NCBI GenBank assembly: GCA_013397845.1 | Contig: VZTG01005442.1 | Coordinates: 443,001-507,000 of the forward strand | DNA: 64,000 nt | Direction: 5' to 3' | From: Melanocharis versteri | Taxonomy: Eukaryota > Chordata > Aves > Passeriformes > Melanocharitidae | Part shown: piece after piece, positions 38,959 through 49,162 of the stretch | How the letters are laid out: each line of letters begins with the position of its first letter | How positions within the stretch are numbered: position 1 is the first letter of the stretch | Translations under genes and position numbers: made by a program | Notes under the pieces: generated by a model | What the model saw: only the letters and a program-made list of their open reading frames with translations | Database searches by the model: none | Told to the model about the DNA's origin: nothing

Positions 38959-41900
38959 CTAAAAATTTCAAGTGTTCTATTATTGAAAATACAGACAGAA
39001 AAACTAATAATTACACTTACAAGATACCTAAAAAAGATTAACCCTAAGCAGTAATTTCTTCAGCAAATGAACAACAGAAAGCCCATTAATTTTTTCTGTT
39101 AAACTTTGAGGGAAATTACTTCATCCAGCAGTGTGTTTTTAAAGAAAGCAGGTACATGAAATAACAGCGGATTTCAGAGTCTTGCTGACCTTGCTCTTTT
39201 GGGATTTGGTAGGGTCTTCATGCAAACACGTGCTTTGGCCACTTCCAAGGCTACCCTTCAGCTGTGAAACTCACAATACAGGGAAGGCATCCCAGGCACC
39301 AAGCATAACTCTCACCACAGAACAACCAGTTTTGAACAGTTGATTTGTGTATCTTTTCAGACTGTAAAACCCTTATTTTAAAGGTGACAGGAAACAGCAT
39401 GAGAGGCCAGGAAACTGAAGTTTGAGGATCCTAAGAGAAATGGGACCTGGGAACACCCAGTGTCCAGAGGACAAAGGCTGTATGAAAACACCAGGAGTTG
39501 AGCAATGAGCAGGACATGCCTACACATGGCCAGAGCATTCTGGACTTACAGCCTGAACCACCTCGGCATGTATTACCACGCTCAGCTAAATGCAGACATC
39601 TTTGCACTAAAACTTTTCTGTCAGCAGTCAAAACCTGGCTTAAGATTACCTGCTGGACTGTGGCAGGTATGATGGGCACGACCACCAACAGCTGCAGCTC
39701 AGCAGCCCTTGGGATCTGCCTCTTAGCTCCTCCACCTCAGATGCAAATCTCTGACTGCTGAGTTGAGAGCACTGGAAGCTACTCCGTCGCCACTGCTCCA
39801 CTGAATGAAACATTTGCATTTCTGATGCCACATACAGGCTACCACAAGGCCTATTTTCATCTAGTCGTGATGTTCACAGCGACACAGGCTGTGCTCCCCT
39901 GGGAGCAGGCAGTGCTGGTGAAGTGCAGTTCTAAATCCCCACCTGGGACAACGACGTTAAGCAACTCAGCCATTCACCATACAAAACGTTTCGGTTCAAA
40001 AATTTCTTATACACTTACATAAAGGCAGAAAATTTAAAAGAGGTTTTTTTTTTAAACTACTATTTTTCACACCACATGAAGGCCTATGGTCCTCTGGTGA
40101 TCAAGAGAGAAGGTCTAAACCAGAACAAGTTTTCCTTTTCTTGAGGAAAACCTTACTTATGCCTCAGAACTATCCTGCTTCAGCTCATCACCCTAGGGCT
40201 GGATAACATCTAATGAACTACAGACCGCTCAAACCAACCAACCAAGGTGTCTTTGCACACCCTCATAAAGAGGCATTGACACCTGTTTTGGGGAAGGTAC
40301 GCTACCACCTTACACACCTCAGTAAAAATGAACAAATTTTTTGTGTGTGGTTTTTGTTTGTTTGTTTTTTGTTCAGCACACAATAGACTTGTAAGGATAA
40401 GAAATTCAGTCAAGTAAGAGTCCATACAACCAAGCAAACTAACCTATAGAGTAAGAGAAAAGCAAACATTTACCTGTCATTTTCAAGATAGGACTGAGTG
40501 ACTGCTTAATGTTTCACAGAAGATCCTTTTGTAAGCAGCAAACAGCTTTTTATTTGGCTGCACTAGAATCTCAGCTTTCCTTGCATTTGGATGGCTCTTT
40601 CCTGTATTCTTGAGCACATGGAACACTGCTCTCATCTCAACGTGTCAGCACACGTGCACTCAGATGACACACAGAGTAATACAATAAAGCCATCCATTAA
40701 TGAACTTGCCTTGCTGCTGCTTGAGGTACACTCGCACTCAAATCCGCAACCAAATGAGCAACTGGCAGGTAGTCTCCCCTCTCTACTGCACTAAGCCAGA
40801 ACTAAGCACACTACAGCACTGCAGGAAATTCAGGTGTCACATGCATTGAGTAGCTGGTTGTCTTAGTCCCAAAGAAGTTAGCCAGCACTGCTCTTTGACT
40901 CTCCTCTCCAGATCATCTCCCATGAACTTCAAAACACACGACAACACATTAAAACTAAAACAATTTTTTGCCAACTCAGATTCCTTGCTAGGGGCTCTTT
41001 GCTCCTGACAACGCTTTCCCAATCCTGCTTTGGACCATGTGCCTGGAAGGTTTTTGTGCTTCTTTTAGTTTAATCACCCTGACCTAAGTTTTTCAGTGTT
41101 TACAGCAGTCCACAAAAAAGGCAGTCCTTTGAGTCCCCACCAGCTTGCTCAGCTTTAATCACCTCTATCAAGGCATCTCTAGAAAGACCCTACTTCAGCT
41201 CTGGTATGTCAGGTCTCTGAGCCATGGTAGCAGTTGGTCTCCACCATTACAGTCATTCTGAATGACTGTACCCTGCATTGCATTTAATCTGACAATTGTC
41301 TGTCCTCTCTTCACAGCAAGTTTCTCTCTTCTCTTGAAATACGTTAGTATTTCTGTAGAGTGACTGGCTTCCCTACTGGAAGACCATCACTGTCTAAAAT
41401 CAGTTATATATTAGCCTGAACTTTATCCTGTGAGTTGTGAAATGAAAAGGCTTATAAACATGTGCACTGAGCAGATATAATCTCATTAAACAGAGACAAT
41501 TATTCAGTCCCTGGATTTGCAAGACAACACATTTGAAGGCAGACTCAGACTAAAAGAAGAACATGAACCAATCCAGAGAATGATGTCTTTGATCTGAAAA
41601 GCAGCTACTGGAGCAACAGATACAGCTTGATGGCTTTCTTCTCGATGGCTGAGACTTTGAAATATTATATGCACTGCTAGTAATCTGTTTTGTCATTTAG
41701 AAATGCTCACTAGAAACTTGAACAACAGTGCCTACTTAGCAAGTACTCCTGTTTACTAGATGAAATCTTGCTGATATATGGAAAATTGTTCAGTCTGTGT
41801 TAATTTTGCCACTGCTGCCAGCTTGTTGTACACTAGGAACCCAAGTCTGAGCCAGGGTATACCTGCGGTCTTGCGTCACAGAAAAGTCGATCTCACTTCA

Positions 41901-42399
41901 ATGTAGTCTCGTATTAAATGCTTGCACCCTTTCTGCACTGTAAGGAGAAACAGCTAAGAGAGATTTTAGGTCAATAACGTAAAATAATCTCACCTTTCTT
42001 CCCTCAAATGCATTCCAGCAACTATATTTTGTATTTAGGTCAGGATCTGTGAGTCCTGCTGTCAGCTCCTCATTCACAGTGCACTTTGGTAACAAGGAAA
42101 ACAAAGCTCACACCAGCAAACTCAAAGCTACAAGGAAGTCAGTTGTCACTGGTGCTCATCTGCATATCCACACATAGTGGCTCATTTAGCAGTGGGAATG
42201 TCTGGCTCTTACTATCAATTAAGTTTTGCCTACATTTTAATTATATAGGCTTCATTCAGATAAACTGAGGTTGTCCAAATGAAGACCAAGCCTGTACCTC
42301 TCTAAAAAGCTGGTAACCTTTCAAGATGTTTTTCAGACTTTAAGAATGCTAATATTTCTGAAATTAAATACTATAAATGCTAATTAATATCAGCACTCT

Positions 42400-42970
42400 T
42401 TGCCACCAGCAGTCACTTCCAGTCAGAGACTGCTGCGCTGGAAGCGTTGCAATGAGCAGCACAAGGTCCAACAACAGCTGACCACCAGCAATATCCCTCA
42501 GGGACCAGTACCAGTCGTTACTACTGCTCTCTACTACTGACAGCGACAAAAAAGAACCACAAGCTGGGTGTCCTCTGCAAACATGGGGTGGGGTGGCCAT
42601 TGCAGGGCTGCAGCAAGACAAGGGGATGGAGAATGGCCTGACAGGGACCTATCCCATGAAATCAACAACGGCAACCACAAGCCCATGGGATGAAACAGCC
42701 CCATGCAGCAGGAAAGGCTGGTGCTGAATGAAAAACAACTTTCCAGAAATGGCATTTGGGCTCTGGTGGGGAGAAAGCTGGTGGAGAGGGAGAGGCAGCA
42801 GCGTGCCCTCGCAGCTGAGGCAGCCAGCTGCACCCTGGGCTGCAGCAGCAAGGCTGGAGCCAACCGGGCAAGAGGCATGATCATGCCCCTCCACCAGGCA
42901 CCTGTGTGAAGGCACCTGGTTCAGCTTTCTGTCCTCGCTTTGAGGGCCAGCAAATCCCATCTGAGGTGGT
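42400..42970. other. Unidentified GC-rich patch next to the CR1 copy
   Basis: GC-rich sequence unlike the AT-rich flanks, with overlapping ORFs of up to 132 codons on both strands, ending just before the CR1 tail at 43012. Composition suggests an older repeat or LTR, but I cannot name it. Confidence 0.3.
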
Positions 42971-43011
42971 GAGGGCCCTGGAGCACACAATACACAGATT
43001 CCCATCGCCAA

Positions 43012-43695
43012 TGAATCACAGAGTATCTCGAATTGGAACGGACCCATGAGTTCTCATGATACGTAACAACAGAGTATTCTGAAAAATCAAAGCAAAAGAA
43101 TGCTCTGCAGCGAAGTTTGAGGCTTTTGTCCTGTTAATAAGTTCTTGGTATTGGGAAAAGGAGCGCTTAAATATTTTATAATATTGTGGTTCTACCAACG
43201 AACTGATAAATCACTTATGAATCCTCCAAGTGCTGCCCAGATGCTGCCTGAACTCTGACACATCTGGGGCTGTGATCACTTTGCTGGGGAGCCTGTTCCA
43301 GTGATGAACCACCCTCTCTGTGAACAGCCTTTCCCTAATGTCCAGTCTGAACTTCCCACGGCACAGCTTCATTCCATTTCCTCGTGTCCTCTCACTAGTC
43401 CCCAGAGAGAGGAGAACAGCACCTGCCCCTCCATTGCCTCGCTTGAGGAAGTCACAGGCTTGGATGAAGTCTCCTCAGAACTAAGGTGAACGAGCAGAGT
43501 GACCTCAGCTGCTTCTCATAAGTCTTACCTTGAGAACTTCCGTCCTCCTGGTTGCTCTCCTCTGGGAGGGCACACAGTCTAACAGTTCAATGTCCTTATC
43601 CTGAGGCACCCAAAACTGCACACAGTACTCAAGGTGTGACTGCACCACTGCAGTGCAGAGTGGGACAACAACAATTCCTGCCTCTTGGTGGACAG
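43012..43695 (-). mobile_element. CR1 LINE fragment, 3' end, minus strand, interrupted
   Basis: Starts with the reversed CR1 tail (GAATCACAGAGTATCTCGAA, 43013 on). From about 43228 to 43695 it follows the CR1 3' region closely (GGGGAGCCTGTTCCAGTG, CCCAAAACTGCACACAGTAC). Between about 43056 and 43227 the sequence does not match CR1, so this is either one copy with an insertion or replacement, or two copies. No intact reverse transcriptase frame. Confidence 0.88.
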
Positions 43696-44999
43696 GTGGA
43701 GACTGTCTGCTACTTTTGTTGTTAACTATTGAACCACTACTACATTTTGGCACTTAAAACAACATCGAAGTTTACTAAAAAACTTGTCCACTGATTCCCC
43801 AAAACATAGGTAAGTGGAAAAAGTGAAATTCAGAGGTGCCATGCAGAGTTGGCGATGGCAATAACCACAGATTTAAGTATCATTTTCATGAGAGCCAGGG
43901 AGGTGACAGTAACAGATGCCAAAATGCATCCAATCACAAAAAACTCACTGGACAATTCGCAGCACTATGTTCCAGGTACCGAAGAACCTCGCTCTTCATA
44001 TTCCAAGTAATAACACATTTATAATTGGAATTTCCTTCCTGGAAACGGGTGAATTAATTTTGACCATGCAAGTAAGAGAAATTATTCCACAGATACTGTT
44101 TTATCACCTCACCTACAGGCTTTGAGAACTTGACAGAGGGAACATGGGAATGCCCCTGCTTACAAAGCATTTGGAACTGTAATAGAAAAGTCTACTGCAT
44201 AGCAATGGTACAGTGGAAGCTTCTACCTGTACCATCAGTTAGCTGTCATTATGAATCAGTAATGAATTTAGCCAGTAAGATTTTCAAGCCATTTTATCTA
44301 ATTGGATTTTTCCAAGTCACAGCTGCTTTTCATGCAATAATCAAAATCAACACCTGACTCAAATTTTATAATGTACCATCAGTATACGGACACAGATGTT
44401 TCCAGACCATTATCATATACTTGCACCACTTCCCCACCACGTTAAGTGGGGAAAAGAGATGAAATAGCACTGGAAGTGTTGTCATTAATTAATTTATTAT
44501 TAATGAGGGTGTTAGAGTGCCTGGATCCACCCAGACAGCCGAAGTGCCTGAGAACCATAAACACAGCAAGAGCTTCCTGCAGAGAAAAGTCTGCTCCACC
44601 TGTCCGAGGACCTCAATGCATTCTGACAGGAAAACCCGACTAAAAATCCTCACAAACGGAAGGTGATAATGGACATTCACGTCTCCAGGTTTTTGTACAG
44701 GGGGAAGGCCACATTATTTGCTACAGCGATTTGCTACTCTTCCCCTCCAGAGGGAAATGGACAGATCTGACACCAAAGTGAATTTCTAGTGCTGCTCCCT
44801 TTACAACAAAGAGAAAGGCAAGCAACTAAGAAAAAGCCTACACATGAAATACAAATCGACTCTTTCAAGCCGCCTAGTGAACGTGAGGCACAGCCTACTA
44901 TCAAAATAAGACGTTTTGACTAAACCCACGAGATTACTGCCGCACAGGGCGTGCGTGTGCTCCTGCACCGAGCACGCTCGCCACCGTTTCTCTTTCTTA

Positions 45000-45700
45000 C
45001 TTCCAGCAGGACGGAAAAGCGGCCGGGTCGGGTGCGGCTGGACGCGAAAAATCGCAAACTCACTGACATCTCCTCCCCCCGGGGAGCAGCCCGGGGTGCC
45101 CGGGGCCGGCCCCGCTCCCGGCCCCGCGGGGGTCAGGGCTGCGGGCCGGGGTCACGGTCCCGCCGCCTTCGCCACCAAAGCGGGACCCGGCCTCGTGCCG
45201 GAGGCTCCGCGGGAGCGGCTCCTAGGCAGGAACCGCCGCTGCTCCACATACGGTTCCAGCCGCAATCCATCCTCCGCTCGCCCCGANNNNNNNNNNNNNN
45301 NNNNNNNNNNNNNNNNNNNNNNNNNNNNNNNNNNNNNNNNNNNNNNNNNNNNNNNNNNNNNNNCCCCGTTTCACGAGCGACGCCAGCCTGCCGCGGGAGA
45401 CCCCCGTGCCGGGGCCGCGGGAGCGACCGGCACCGCCGCCCGGCTGCTGCAGGGGCTGCGGGAACAGGCAGCGCTGCGCACCGGGCCGAGGAGCCCCGCG
45501 CCGCACAGCTCGGGGCAGACCGGGGCTGTGGGCGAGCGGCGGCGCGGACAGGGGCTCCCCGTGCCTCCGCAGCCGGGTGNTTCCCGCACCGCTGGCAGCC
45601 GCCGGTAACGGCGGAGCCGCTGCCCCGAGCGCCAGGCTGGCGTTAAGTGCCAACAAGCGCCGTATGGCGACACGCTGAACACTTCGATTTAAGAGAGGCA
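45000..45700 (-). promoter_or_regulatory. CpG island, probable TTC17 promoter and exon 1
   Basis: About 700 bases of very GC- and CpG-rich sequence between API5's 3' end and TTC17 exon 2. It includes the N gap. The expected exon 1 peptide (signal peptide, then HWVVTEDGK-like) is not found in any minus frame on either side of the gap, and no minus-strand ATG lies between 45364 and about 45720. Exon 1 is therefore probably in the gap. Long apparent ORFs here are GC artefacts. Confidence 0.7.
45287..45363. other. Assembly gap (77 N)
   Basis: A run of N in the middle of the CpG island, where GC content makes sequencing fail. The true length may differ. Single Ns occur at 45580 and at 63879. Confidence 1.
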
Positions 45701-46274
45701 GTTTTTGTCTAGGGTACACTGGAACATTTGCCACGACAGCTCGAGGGAACGACTCTGTGCCCAGCGCAAACCAAGCCGTACCTGCAGCCATGCACACACA
45801 GTTAATGCCAGCTCTCCCAGGAGCTGGGTGAAGAGAGCTCTGAAGGACCCATCGCGCCTTTTCCCTTCTAATGCTTTTCAGTTACACAGCAAAACCGGAA
45901 CTTTGTCTTTCCTGTTCTAGTTAACAGAGCGAGAGCCTGTTTCCCCAGTCCCGAGAGAAATCTAAAAGCTGCCACGTTCAGATTTTGTTCTGTTCGATCT
46001 TTCTACAGTCCTGCTTCTTGGGAACACCAAACTTCCCAGCGCCTATTAAACAGCAACATTCGCTTGCAGCTCAAACTCATTAAGTAGAAACAAGAACAAA
46101 TTTACAAATGGTGTGTCAGTGGTTCAAGGGATTTGGCTTCTAGCAGCCTAGACAAAATATCCGCACAAGTATGATAGCTCCTTACTGCTGCCAGAGTTTT
46201 CAAATCAGGCATATTACAGATTCCACAAAAAACCCCCAGGTTGCCTTTCCAAGTGGCTCTTGCTCTATCATAAG
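45701..46274. other. Intergenic, upstream of TTC17
   Basis: Sequence between the CpG island and the LTR-like element. The part up to about 46000 has scattered CpGs and could belong to the promoter. I see no gene in it. Confidence 0.55.
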
Positions 46275-46737
46275 TGTCAGGAAAATCCACAAGTGCCAGA
46301 GGTTTATGTGCAAAAAGGAGACAGAGGACTCCTGCAACTTTATTTGAATAAGGGAGAGTCCACTGGGGCACACGCCCGCGGGGTTCTCTCTCTCGGGGTT
46401 TCGGAGGGCGCAGCCTCCTTTTCCCCTAAACTCCCGGCCGCATGTTGCCCTCTTCCTTTCCCCATTGCTGAAGAACTCGGAAGGAACAGCCTTCCCGAAC
46501 CGCCTACCACATATTCCCCCCTTGAACCTACTATTTTACCCCAAAGCTCAGAAACTCGGGCTGTGCAGACCCTTGTCTGTTCCAGGAGCCGAGCTGTCTG
46601 GGCTCTGCAACGAACCTGCTGCCCGAAGTTTGTAGAAACATTAAGGCCCATTTCAAAGGCGTTGACATCCACACCTTCACCCATCAAATTGTTTGTAAAC
46701 ATTAGCTTCCTTGTCATAAGCTACTAACTGTATCACA
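46275..46737 (-). mobile_element. Probable solo LTR, about 460 bases, minus strand
   Basis: Read on the minus strand it begins TGTGATACAG and ends TTTTCCTGACA, fitting the TG...CA rule. It is GC-richer than its flanks, with AATAAAGTTGCAGGAG (signal at 46339-46344) followed by CCTCTGTCTCCTTTTTGCAC, an arrangement I know from avian LTRs. No matching target-site duplication was found at these ends, so the boundaries are approximate. No retroviral genes adjoin it. Confidence 0.5.
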
Positions 46738-47004
46738 CTGTCAACATCGAGGAGTTTGAGTAAGACAGTGACTGACTCCTTTTCACCGAATTCCCAAATA
46801 AGATGTGTAACATGCAGCTTTTGCTGAATATTTAAATTCTCCCTCAGAATTCAGCATTATTATGATCCATTCCTTAGTGGCAAACAGCTTTCTGCATCTA
46901 CAGCAATCTAAGGAGTAAGGCAACTACAACAAAAAGGTACCACAGAACCTCTTTTACTAAGGCAACACAATGCTGCAGAGTAACTGTGAAACAATGAGCC
47001 AAAC
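46738..47004. other. Intergenic spacer downstream of API5
   Basis: AT-rich sequence with no recognised gene. Minus-strand T- and G-rich sequence just below 47020 could serve as the downstream element for API5 poly(A) cleavage. Confidence 0.5.
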
Positions 47005-49082
47005 AAAATTACAAAATGAATTTATTCCAAAGCTGTAAGGGAACATTTACAATTCAACAAGATGGTAAACAGGTGTTTCCACAAGAATTCACTGTTATAA
47101 TTAGATAGGAAACTGGGGAAAAATAATCTAACTACTTCTGAGGCCACAAGAACTTTGCACATCACCTCTGAAATACAGGAGTCACACAAAGAAAACTCAC
47201 TCAAAATTCAGTGAGAAAATAAACTGCTAGTACCTAGTTACTAGTCTTAATACAAGCTATGTTTAGGCTTTGGGATTATATTATTAAATCCCCTCAAAAT
47301 ACCAATTATAGCTGCAAGTGCAAAATGTCTTTTCTTTTTCCTTTTTTCCCCCCCAATAGAAGCTTATTACATATCTAGTGCCTATTTTCAGAGTGACATT
47401 TTGACCTCACAAATTTCTCCTTCAAAGCTTTTAGCCAAGTGTCATGGTTTTAATACCAAATCAGAGTTTAGCAGCTGGCAAGTAATGAGAAATACAAAGT
47501 CAGCTCACATGTCCTGGAATGTCCAAAGTTTCCTACCTACTGTCCCAGAGTTGAGCAAAAATAGACTTTGAATTTAGCATCATCAACAATGTTTCTAACT
47601 TTGACATAATTTTGGTATTCTGGCCTTCTGATTGTAGTGATAAATATCAAAGAGTGTTAATGAAAACACCTGAGTCAGATTCACAAGCAAATACAAATGG
47701 AAGTAGGGTGGGGAGACATCACCTTCTGTAGATATCGCTGGACAAAAAAAAAAAGGAGGATAAGTATTATTCACTCATCTAAAGCCTAAGGTATTTTACA
47801 TCAACATGCTCTGGAACACTTAATTAAAATTCTTTTCCTGTTTTGACTTCTTTTTATTATATGCTAATTCCTTTACAATGTTGAATGACCTGAGAAGTTA
47901 AAATTTTGAGTGGTGAGAATAAAAAAAAAGCATTGTGCTCTTACATTGTATTTTCTGGGTGCACACCAGTAAATAAAAATCTCAAGTTCCTATGGAAAAA
48001 AATAGCATGGAATTGTTGACTTTTCCACCTGAATCGAACTACATAGCTGGAATTTTTCAATGTTACCCAAAATACAATTTTATTTATATATTTTTAAATG
48101 CAACTATTGGTTAAAAAAAAAGAACCAAAGCACACACACAAAAAAATCACAAAACAAGAAAAACCAACCAACCAACCCACCCTCAAGTGCCAACTAATCC
48201 AGAAATCTGCAAAAAACAGAAAAGAGCCAGAAACTCCTGTGGTCCAGCTCGAGCCTATGAAGCTTAATCACTGCATCAGTCTTTACCCATTCCTGAAATA
48301 ATTCGTAATTTATTGTTTTGTTTTTTATGCTATTCATTTACTGAGATTTCACAGCATAACTATATGCACATACTCATATTAAACATTAAAAATTAGTTTT
48401 CAAAACATCACTTTTGTATTACAATGCACGGAGAAGAGTAAGATGTGCAAACCAAAAAATGCCACATTCTCCACATCTCTAAGTAAGAAGATTGCTTCAT
48501 GCTACAAGCAGAACAGATTTCCAGCCATGTTGCAAACTTTAAAAAACCAGCAGGGTGTTTCATTCAATTCAATTAAAGAAAGTAAATCAAAGCAAATTTA
48601 ACAATGGTACTCTTCTCCACATATTGCAAAGTATGGTTACAGATGAGGAAAGGATTACTTCAGCTGCTAAGCTTATCTAACACATATCTCTGTTGTCATG
48701 CCTTTCCTGTCCATTACTTAATACATAAACTCAGTTATATAGTTTCAGTTATGCAGTAGCTGACTTTTAGGTTAATATACAAACTGTCAAGATGCAGCTT
48801 TTGATGAAACATCTATGCTCTTTTCCAATTTTGAATCCTGAAGACACTTCAAAAGTAAGAACCCAAAACTGCTGACTGTAAGCATCCAAAAATACAGTTG
48901 TAGTTTCACTATGGACAAGTTGTAGTCCGTTAGAAAAGTAGATCATACATACAAAGGTATAAAGAACATTTAAGTCAGTCTCAGTGGAAGGCAGTCCTTG
49001 AAGAAAACAATGCTCCAAGCAAACTTGCTGAGTAGCACTTTCACTTTAGCCCTTCAGGGGCATGGAAGATTTAGCAGTCTTC
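47005..49082 (-). other. API5: API5 3' UTR (inferred)
   Basis: AT-rich sequence after the TGA with several candidate poly(A) signals. It includes an A-rich and CCAA-repeat tract at 48110-48180 (GGTT repeats on the sense strand). ORFs here are short and not conserved in any way I can recognise. Confidence 0.6.
47021..47026 (-). promoter_or_regulatory. Candidate API5 poly(A) signal
   Basis: AATAAA on the minus strand, followed by T/G-rich sequence (ATTTTGTAATTTTGTTTGG). It would give a 3' UTR of about 2.06 kb, close to what I recall for the mammalian gene. Other AATAAA hexamers at 48309-48314, 48079-48084 and 47853-47858 could give shorter transcripts. Confidence 0.55.
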
Positions 49083-49162
49083 TCAGTAGATTCTTCCTCG
49101 GCTACGATTGCCACGTCCTCCCCAGCCTCTTCCTCGTCCACCCCGGAAACCACCTCTTTGCT
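49083..49162 (-). CDS. API5: API5 exon 14 (RGG tail and stop)
   Basis: 80 bases. Two bases complete Glu, then QRGGFRGGRGRGWGGRGNRS, RGRIY and TGA. Arg-Gly rich tail typical of RNA-binding or methylated segments; human ends RGRLY. Acceptor TTTCAG. Confidence 0.97.

Larger units (their letters stand above)
32574..44999 (-). other. TTC17 intron 1 (12 kb seen)
   Basis: Runs from the CpG island to exon 2. It holds a GC-richer patch (33.05-33.48 kb), an LTR-like repeat (35.34-36.36 kb), a minus-strand coding-like block (37.99-38.96 kb), a second GC-rich patch (42.4-42.97 kb) and a CR1 copy (43.0-43.7 kb). The rest is ordinary AT-rich intron, with a short GTTT-rich tract near 40340-40370. Confidence 0.7.

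Noticed and set aside
42534..43047. Minus-strand ORFs of 116-132 codons
   Set aside because: They lie in the GC-rich patch and CR1 tail; composition, not coding, explains them.
45069..45286. Possible TTC17 starts left of the gap (for example the ATG near 45266)
   Set aside because: The peptides lack a leucine-rich signal sequence and the conserved segment before exon 2, and have no suitable donor in phase 0.
44916..45797. Long ORFs on both strands over the CpG island, some running through the N gap
   Set aside because: Stop codons are rare in GC-rich DNA and Ns are read as open; none matches TTC17 or another family.
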